Below, piece by piece: positions 57,690-64,000 of a stretch of 64,000 bases of DNA. Source of the DNA: Sesbania bispinosa (taxonomy: Eukaryota; Streptophyta; Magnoliopsida; Fabales; Fabaceae); contig QLOH01000811.1 of the NCBI GenBank assembly GCA_026901365.1, positions 186,001 through 250,000 of the forward strand, in the 5' to 3' direction. The position numbers were made by a program, and so were the translations under genes. The notes beneath the pieces were generated by a model, which saw only the letters and a program-made list of their open reading frames with translations, made no database searches and was not told the DNA's origin. Positions within the stretch are counted from its first letter, which is position 1; each line of letters begins with the position of its first letter.

Positions 57690-58245
57690 ACCCATTCGTT
57701 TGTGTATGTTCAACCGGGATAAACTTCAATTTGATTCCCAAAGACGCACGAAATTTACCCACTACTTTGCTTGCAAATTGTGACCTATTATCCGATATGA
57801 TTTGTTTGGGCAAGCCAAACCCGCATGTGATATTCTTCTAATAGAATTTCTTTACTCTATCAGTTGATATGCATGTGACTAGTTCCGCCTCCATCCATTT
57901 AGTGAAGTAATTTATCCCCACTATCAAGAACTTAACTTTCCCATGAACAAGTGGGAAAGGTCCCAGTACATCCATGCCCCAAGTCCAAAATGGTCTAGGT
58001 GACATCGCAATGTTGAGTTTGGGGGGTGGTGCATGATGGAGATCGCCAGACCTCTGACATTTATCACACCTTTTGACAAAGTCAATGCAATCTTTTTTCG
58101 AAGTCGACCAATAATATACCCTTGTTACCTTTGATGCCAACACTCTGCCACCAATATGGCTTCCACAAGCTCCTCTATGCACTTCCTTTATAACATACAT
58201 TATTTGTTCCTCGGCTAAACATCTTAGTAATGGATTACTCACTCC
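57690..58245 (-). pseudogene. Ty3/gypsy integrase fragment
   Basis: The translation shows the integrase zinc-binding domain (VIKEVHRGACGSHIGGRVLA, then YYWSTSKKDCIDFVKRCDKC, H..H and CDKCQ) and the start of the catalytic core (FWTWGMDVLGPFP, KFLIVGINYFTKWMEAE). After a stop at 57838 it continues with GFGLPKQIISDNRSQFA. H....H...RVL.SK..R..YW......D...FV..C..CQ and W..D..GPFP are typical of gypsy elements. No RT, gag or LTR accompanies it, so it is an orphan fragment of about 180 codons. Confidence 0.85.
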
Positions 58246-58249
58246 CCTT

Positions 58250-58917
58250 TTTGTATAGTATCATTGCTATGATAGTGTACTCACTGACCTCCTTCTTCAA
58301 AATTCTAGCTTCGTCCCCTTCATCAATGGTTGAAAATAAGTGGTGCACGTTTTACGAAGCACGTTAGACGGAAGTGATTTAAAATAAATTCTATGGAATT
58401 GATTCTGCATTGTGTCAAATGGTTAACCAAACGAGAACTTAGACCAACTCCAATCTCTACCTTTACCCAACGTTCAATATTCACATTTCTTTACCTCACT
58501 CACGAGTTTTCTTAATAAATGCATTTGGTTAATGCAAACAAAAAAAAAGTGAAAACTTAAACCATAACAATGAAAATTCACAATCAACAAGAAGAAATCA
58601 AGATACAAAAAAACACCTCAAGCGACATTCATCCTTCTTTTACCTTGTTCTTCGTTGAAGGGACTAACTATTCCAACAAAAAGTGAAATAGTACAAGGTT
58701 AAAGTGGGAATCCACCAAAAGTTATATTTACCTACTTTTTACTGTCCAAATTGGTATCGTGAATTTAAGTCCAAATTGGAATCGTGAATTTAAAATTGTT
58801 AAATCTAGATATGGGATCTTTTCTAAGTATTATTAATCCCGAAGAAATAGCTTAGCTATGCTTTACCCATTTTTTTTTCATGGTGGAGGGTGGGAATCAT
58901 AGTAGCTGTTAACTTTC
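58250..58917. other. Intergenic, nothing recognised
   Basis: The phrase TCCAAATTGG(A/T)ATCGTGAATTTAA is repeated in tandem at 58745-58790. No supported gene. Confidence 0.45.
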
Positions 58918-59200
58918 AAAAAACATTTTCTATTTTCTAGTTTCATTTTCTGATTTTTAGTTTTAATTTTAAAAAATGACAACTTTTTTTTCCATTTTAT
59001 TTCACTTTCAAAGTTTTGTACATCAAAACAAAGAAACTAATAAAGAGTTATTTTCATTGTTTCATGTACAAAATTTTGAAATAAGAAACAAGTAGAAACA
59101 ATGTGACATTTTTATAACTAGTATTGAAAGTATTTTGTAATTAAAACTAGAAAATAGGAAATGAACACAAAAAATGTTTTCTTTGAGTAAACGACCCCGA
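58918..59200. mobile_element. Foldback MITE, family member 2
   Basis: Contains AAAACATTTTCTATTTTC, TTTTAGTTTTAATTTT, CATTTTATTTCACTTTC and AAGTTTTGTACAT, then the inverse order ending AATTAAAACTAGAAAATAGG and AAATGTTTTCTT. Same layout as 6905-7195. Confidence 0.6.
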
Positions 59201-59209
59201 GACCGTTAC

Positions 59210-59485
59210 TTTCTGAAAACTTTTTCCATTTCCAATTTTTTTTTGTAGTTTTAATTACAAAAAAATAACAACTTATTTTTTTTCATTTTATTTCATATTT
59301 CAGAGTTTTGTACAAAAAACAGGAAAACCAATATAAAGTTATTTTCATTATTTCCTATACAAAACTTTGAAGTCATGAAATAAAATAAAATAATATGATG
59401 TTTTTATGATCAAAATTAAAAATATTTTTTAATTAAACTAGCAAATAGAAAATAAAAAAAATGTTTTATCGAAGTAAACAACTTA
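59210..59485. mobile_element. Foldback MITE, family member 3
   Basis: Begins TTTCTGAAAACTTTTTCC and ends AAAATGTTTTATCG after the same internal order as member 2 (TAGTTTTAATTAC, CATTTTATTTCAT, GAGTTTTGTACA, inverse half). It starts about 10 bp after member 2 ends. Confidence 0.6.
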
Positions 59486-60868
59486 GTTTACCTCTACTAG
59501 TTAGAAACATGCTATAGGAGGTTTTTTAACCCATTATACCAAACAATACTTGCAAACCTATTGTAAGTTAGAAATGTCGACATCATATACCCTCCGACAC
59601 ACTCTTTTCAACACATATTTTATGATTGATTGAAATTCACATGGGTCCACTAACTCATACGGGTCCCATTTCCAATATAGTGAAACTTGTATAAATTTCA
59701 TCCAATCAGAGAGTGTATTGAAAAAATATGTCAATAAGTGTTGCTAGATTCCTCATTATAGGTTAGAGTCCACTATATGTTTAAAGATTTTTACTTTCAT
59801 ATGATACCCTTATCGATCTTTACAATTGAAAAAACAATTGCACCTAGTACATTTGTACCCAGATGGGTACAAAATTTTATATTATACTCACTTCTTCCTT
59901 TTATAAGGAACATTTTTAAAGTTTTTTGTAGTTCTTTTAATAAGATACTTTATAATTTCAATGGAGCATTTATTACTATTTTATTATTTGTCCTTATAAA
60001 AAACTTAAATGTTTTTCTAACTGTCAATGACATTAAATAAGGGTAAAATTAGAAAGTTATATTATTTTTTAAAACCTGAATAAGATTAGCTAGCTTAAAC
60101 CACTTTTATCGACCTGTGTAATTCAATTAAGCGTGTCTTATAAAAAGGAACGAGTGGAGTACCTTTCATTTTTTTTATTTAACATATGGAACCATAATTT
60201 TGGGTGATTGCTACGGTGAGGTAAAAACCTGGGTGGTCTACACATAATCCAACAAAAATACATGCTATAGCAAGTTATATTGATTGGATTCCCAAGTAAG
60301 TAGATATAATAATATGCCCTTAAATTGTTTAAATTCGCAAAACAACCTTTTTGGTTTTGAAATCCAAACAGTTCCTACAAATCTCTTACATTATGTTTAG
60401 GATTTGTCTACTACGACTCATGTTTCTGCACTTGCACAAACTATTGTATTTTGTAATTTGCATGGTTGTGAAGTATAACATTAAGTATTAGGCATAAGGA
60501 GTTGTGACTCATGATGAAACAGAAATGGAGCAACACTCTTTCGTGCACTTGGTGATTCTCTTCCTCCATGCTTCCTCTGTCAGTGTCAGCGAGAGTTGTG
60601 CCTCTCTTACGGAGTTACAGTAAAAACTTATCAATCGAGCAATCTGTTGCCATATTTAATGGTAGTGCACCTTCAGTGAGTTGTGTTTTTTTAATGGAGG
60701 ATGGATTTGGGGATGGATTGATTAATCAAAGGGAATGGGTCATGATGGTCTTAGATAAATGTCCTTTTTGGGTGAGAAGAGAGATGAAATAAGTTTTTAT
60801 CGTTTTGATTGGTAAGTTTTTAATCGTCTCAAAATTTTATCCGGATCCAAACAGTCAAGCATGTGCAT
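59486..60868. other. Intergenic, nothing recognised
   Basis: About 1.4 kb, AT-rich. ORFs of 74-87 codons here (59777, 60568) have no family resemblance I can see. Confidence 0.5.
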
Positions 60869-60876
60869 GTCCTACC

Positions 60877-61240
60877 CAGGGATGACAAAACGGGCTTGGC
60901 CCGTTGGGCTAGTCCATTTAACCCATTGATTTAAATGGGTTGGGTTGAGGATACTCAACCCAACAACTCGTATACCCCGACTCATATCACCCATTAAAAC
61001 ACGCTAATGAAAATATGGTTGGGCCAACCCGTTTGGCCAGTTTTTCTTTTTTTTTTTCATTTTTCCTTTCTTTTTTCTTTTGTTTTTTGGACGGCTAAAT
61101 TGGTTATCCCATTAGCCCGTCCAAATATGGATTGGGTTGAAATTTTATTTATTTATTTTCAATTTTGAGTCAGTCTATTTCGACCCATTTTTTCAGACTA
61201 ACCACGGGCTGGGACAGACTCGCCCATATTGCCATCCCTA
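60877..61240. mobile_element. hAT MITE with CAGGGATGAC / GCCATCCCTA ends
   Basis: A perfect 8-bp duplication GTCCTACC lies at 60869-60876 and 61241-61248. The arms contain GGGCTTGGCCCGTTGGGC and its loose inverse; the centre is T-rich. No coding capacity. Confidence 0.85.
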
Positions 61241-61248
61241 GTCCTACC

Positions 61249-62579
61249 TAGAGACTACTGCCAGAAGAACACTTATTAGTTGTTCTTTAAAAACATTTTA
61301 CCATATCTATAATCACTTGAGGCAATTTTAAATAAGCCAACATATTCAGTCCTGGAAGCTTGCTGATGAGATTAAAGAAGGGGTTGTAGTGGTCAGTCCA
61401 ACCCATTTTTCGAATAAGAAGATGCTCCCTCCTCTCATTCTTAGTCGGCACTTTCACTAATTAGGGTTGGGGACTCCATTGCAATAAGTTTAGATTGTCT
61501 ATCAAAAGGTAACATGTAATTAATCTCTACCATTAATCAAATTAATAACATATCCAACAGTAAATTTTATTGCCTCATTTTTAAACCACTCACAAGGTGT
61601 TTTATGCTAGTGATGGCCATAATTATGATGGTTGAGATCCTCTGCTACTATTTTTAAATGACATAGGATTGTGATCCCCTTATTAAGTGGTTTCACACGC
61701 TAAACATCGAATAGAAGAGAGAGAATGTCAGTTTTCTCTCACATTCAATGTTTTAAAGAGTGGACCAATAGTTGAACCAATGAAGGCACTAATTCACGGT
61801 TCAATGGTTTAACTGTGGTTGAATCATGGTCAAACCAATATTAATTAAATATTTTTTTAATATTATACAACATTTTGATTAATAAAATAACACAACATTA
61901 TAAGAATTAAGATATATAAAATTATAAGTTAGTATAAATAATCTTATTATAAGGTTTATAAGACCAAAAAATTAATAATGATTGATAAAATAATAAATAT
62001 CTATGTGTAATCCTTGAACATATATCTTTATTTTTGTGATGTTTAATTTATTTCAAGCAGTATTGTATTTTTGTAGGCAATGATGGAATTTTGAATGACT
62101 ATAAATTGGTTGATTTCAATTTTGAGGTTTTTACTTTTGCAAATATAGACTTTATTTTCACTAATTTGTATTCATTTCTTAAAATGTTATCGTAAATATA
62201 AAATTGATTCTTCGATATTTCAACTATAATATTATGCAATTTATTTTATATAAACCCAAAAGACCAAAATTTTCTCGTGCGAACGCACGGGTCACCATGC
62301 TAATTTTTTTAAAAGGACTGGTCCAACCGGTTTTCTAACATCATTTTTTTAACAGTTTTTGACTGATTCTGAGATCTACCATTTTTTTGAGGTTAAACAG
62401 ATCGGTTACCAAGCCGATTCCTGGTCGGATTGGCCGATTCCTGGTCGGATTGGCCAATCCGATTTTCTAACCTTTGCTCACATTGTTTAGAACTCTCAAG
62501 AACAAGGAATTATAAAAATAGATCATCCTTGATGATACTAAAATCCTAACTTAATTGTAGATAGAACTATAATTGAAAT
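61249..62579. other. Intergenic, probably old repeat debris
   Basis: CCGATTCCTGGTCGGATTGG is present twice in tandem at 62413-62452. Phrases such as 'ggttcaatggttt' and 'ggtccaaccggtttt' suggest a decayed repeat, but no ends were found. Confidence 0.4.
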
Positions 62580-62640
62580 TCTAGGTGTTGTAGTGAAATT
62601 CTCTAGCAATCAAATTCACTCATTTGAAACTTCATGGTAA
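62580..62640. repeat. Tandem duplication unit, copy 1
   Basis: Starts TCTAGGTGTTGTAGTGAAAT and ends CTTCATGGTAA. Copy 2 begins at 62641, is interrupted after 6 bp by the MITE, and resumes at 63112. Confidence 0.85.
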
Positions 62641-62646
62641 TCTAGG

Positions 62647-63103
62647 TAGAGATGGCAATTTCATACTGAATTTGGGGATCCTCACGGGGACTGCCCCATT
62701 TGGGGCCCCGAGAATGGGGACTTTTCCCCCGTGAGGACGGGGACGAGGAGAAAAATTCCCCCGAGAGATTCGAGGACGGGGACGGGGACCATACCCCTGT
62801 CCGACGGGGTCCCCGCCCCACCTATATAAAAAACTCATATATATAAACATAGAAGGGATATTTTTGTCTTTTCATAAATAATTAATATATTTATTATAAA
62901 TAAAAATACTGATTTTTCTTTTTTTTTTTTTTTTTTAAATTATTTAATATCAATTGGGGATCTTCGCAGGTATTTGCGGGGAGTCGGGGAACGGAGACAG
63001 GGGGAATTATACCCCGTGACGGGATCAGAGGAGAAGTTAGAAAATCGGGGACAGGGAGCGGGGGGTCACTCCCCGTCCCTGCCCCGCGCGAGTGCCACCC
63101 CTA
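62647..63103. mobile_element. hAT MITE rich in 'ggggac' repeats
   Basis: Left TAGAGATGGCAATTTC and right GAGTGCCACCCCTA are TIRs. A perfect 8-bp duplication AATCTAGG lies at 62639-62646 and 63104-63111. The arms are degenerate GGGGACGGGGA repeats. No coding capacity. Confidence 0.88.
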
Positions 63104-63105
63104 AA

Positions 63106-63166
63106 TCTAGGTGTTGTAGTGATATTCTCTAGCAATCAAATTCACTCATTTGAAACTTCATGGTAA
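63106..63166. repeat. Tandem duplication unit, copy 2
   Basis: Same 61-bp unit as 62580-62640 with one substitution (GATATTC for GAAATTC). Its first bases are shared with the MITE target duplication. Confidence 0.85.
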
Positions 63167-63174
63167 GAGGTAAC

Positions 63175-63736
63175 TAGGATGGAAGTAGACCGAGCCAAAC
63201 TAGGTTTTGCAGAACCCAAGTCTGGCCTACATTATATTTTCGTGACTTAAACCCCGTCTTGTAGCCTGTCATAAGCCATAATTTTAGGCTTGGTCTGGTT
63301 TGTTAGAAAGTCTAATTTAACCCGTTTGAAAGTCTAATTTATATTATGACCTTTAAATAGGCCAATAAGTTTATCTCTATATAGGTTAGAATGTTTACAA
63401 ACTAATAAGCTTACTTTTTCAATGTAAATATCACTGGTATATGCCTTTAAATAAGTCAAAAAGCTTATCTCTAAATAGATCAACATGAAAAAAATTAAAA
63501 AATATTACTATACTATTTATTATGTATAGTATATTTATATTTTTATTAAAAATAATATTATTTATAAATATGCAAGCCCATCAAGCCATCAAGCCTAATA
63601 AACTTTTTTTGTCGAGCCTAATAAGCTTTTTAAAAAATTAAACCTAAATCTGACATATTTAATTTAAAAGGTTTTTTCAAAATCCTAGTTAGCCTAGATA
63701 TGCCTTTAGTAGTCTTAATATGATCTTCCACCCCAA
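63175..63736. mobile_element. hAT MITE, AT-rich, with TAGGATGGAAG end
   Basis: Left TAGGATGGAAGTAGACC and right GATCTTCCACCCCAA are imperfect TIRs. A perfect 8-bp duplication GAGGTAAC lies at 63167-63174 and 63737-63744. The interior resembles the 6177-6708 element in wording (AGCCTAATAAGC, TAGGCCAATAAG) but is more decayed. Confidence 0.75.
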
Positions 63737-63744
63737 GAGGTAAC

Positions 63745-64000
63745 CACCCAAAAACAGAGAGAACACATGTTATTCCGCAAAATGGCGTAAACGCTTAATA
63801 TGATCGGGGGACAAAACATGATCCTCCTTGAGTCCTTGTCAAATGGTCAAAAACAAAATCACAAAATAACCAGCAAAGCTCCTATTCAGACATCATCAAC
63901 AGAACCGCCTTCTTATTTTTTATACCTATCAAACTTGGATGCAGAAGGCTGTCAAGGTTGTACACAGCAGATACATTTCAAAACTCATCAGCTTCCTCAC
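63745..64000. other. Right end of window, nothing recognised
   Basis: No feature supported in the last 256 bp. Confidence 0.5.

Noticed and set aside
62632..62850. ORF rich in Pro, Arg and Gly
   Set aside because: Product of GGGGAC repeats in the MITE at 62647-63103.
1..64000. CRISPR arrays, riboswitches, bacterial operons
   Set aside because: Introns, plant retrotransposons and plant gene families show a nuclear plant chromosome; no spacer-repeat array was seen.

Overview
This is a 64 kb piece of a plant nuclear chromosome from a dicot, most plausibly a legume; the species is an inference from TE flavour and gene content, not something the sequence proves. It is AT-rich, has spliced genes with GT-AG introns, and is dominated by plant transposable elements. 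I see no prokaryotic operon, CRISPR array, rRNA gene or intact tRNA gene.

Layout. 1-9 kb: end of an LTR, a truncated Mutator-like element (MULE), a hAT element split by a 5'-truncated LINE, and two GC-rich hAT MITEs. 9.1-14.6 kb: a complete Ty1/copia element on the minus strand with target-site duplication (TSD) ATAAG. 15.7-18.3 kb: a hAT MITE, a LINE 3' fragment and a foldback MITE. 18.6-25.5 kb: a large mariner-like element (MLE) bounded by TA, with a DD39D transposase, an extra oppositely oriented ORF, an exon-like fragment and a nested LTR. 25.5-34.7 kb: an ATG18-like gene fragment, an 867-bp near-palindrome, several MITEs, and a hAT with a CACTA MITE nested in it. 34.8-39.9 kb: a second, decayed copia element (TSD CCTAA). 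40.9-42.8 kb: a host gene for an F-box-associated-domain protein. 44.2-50.3 kb: a 6.07-kb MULE with 238-bp terminal inverted repeats (TIRs), a damaged spliced transposase gene and a small intact two-exon GRF zinc-finger gene. 51.5-57 kb: the gene for SPT16, the large FACT subunit, with a 5'UTR intron. 57.7-64 kb: a Ty3/gypsy integrase scrap and clustered MITEs.

The host genes I support are SPT16, the F-box-associated gene and a broken ATG18-like fragment. The most unusual content is cargo inside DNA transposons: the MLE carries an acidic ORF with two DLNxxP (EAR-like) motifs, and its transposase N-terminus has a third; the MULE carries a GRF zinc-finger/membrane-anchor gene convergent with its transposase. 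The SPT16 reading frame is broken by about sixteen single-base indels that nearly cancel, while the protein between them is conserved; sequencing error fits this better than pseudogene decay.

Many element boundaries rest on TIRs and TSDs read directly from the sequence (8 bp for hAT, 9-10 bp for MULE-like, 5 bp for copia, 3 bp for CACTA, TA for mariner). Family names for proteins come from motif recognition without database search.
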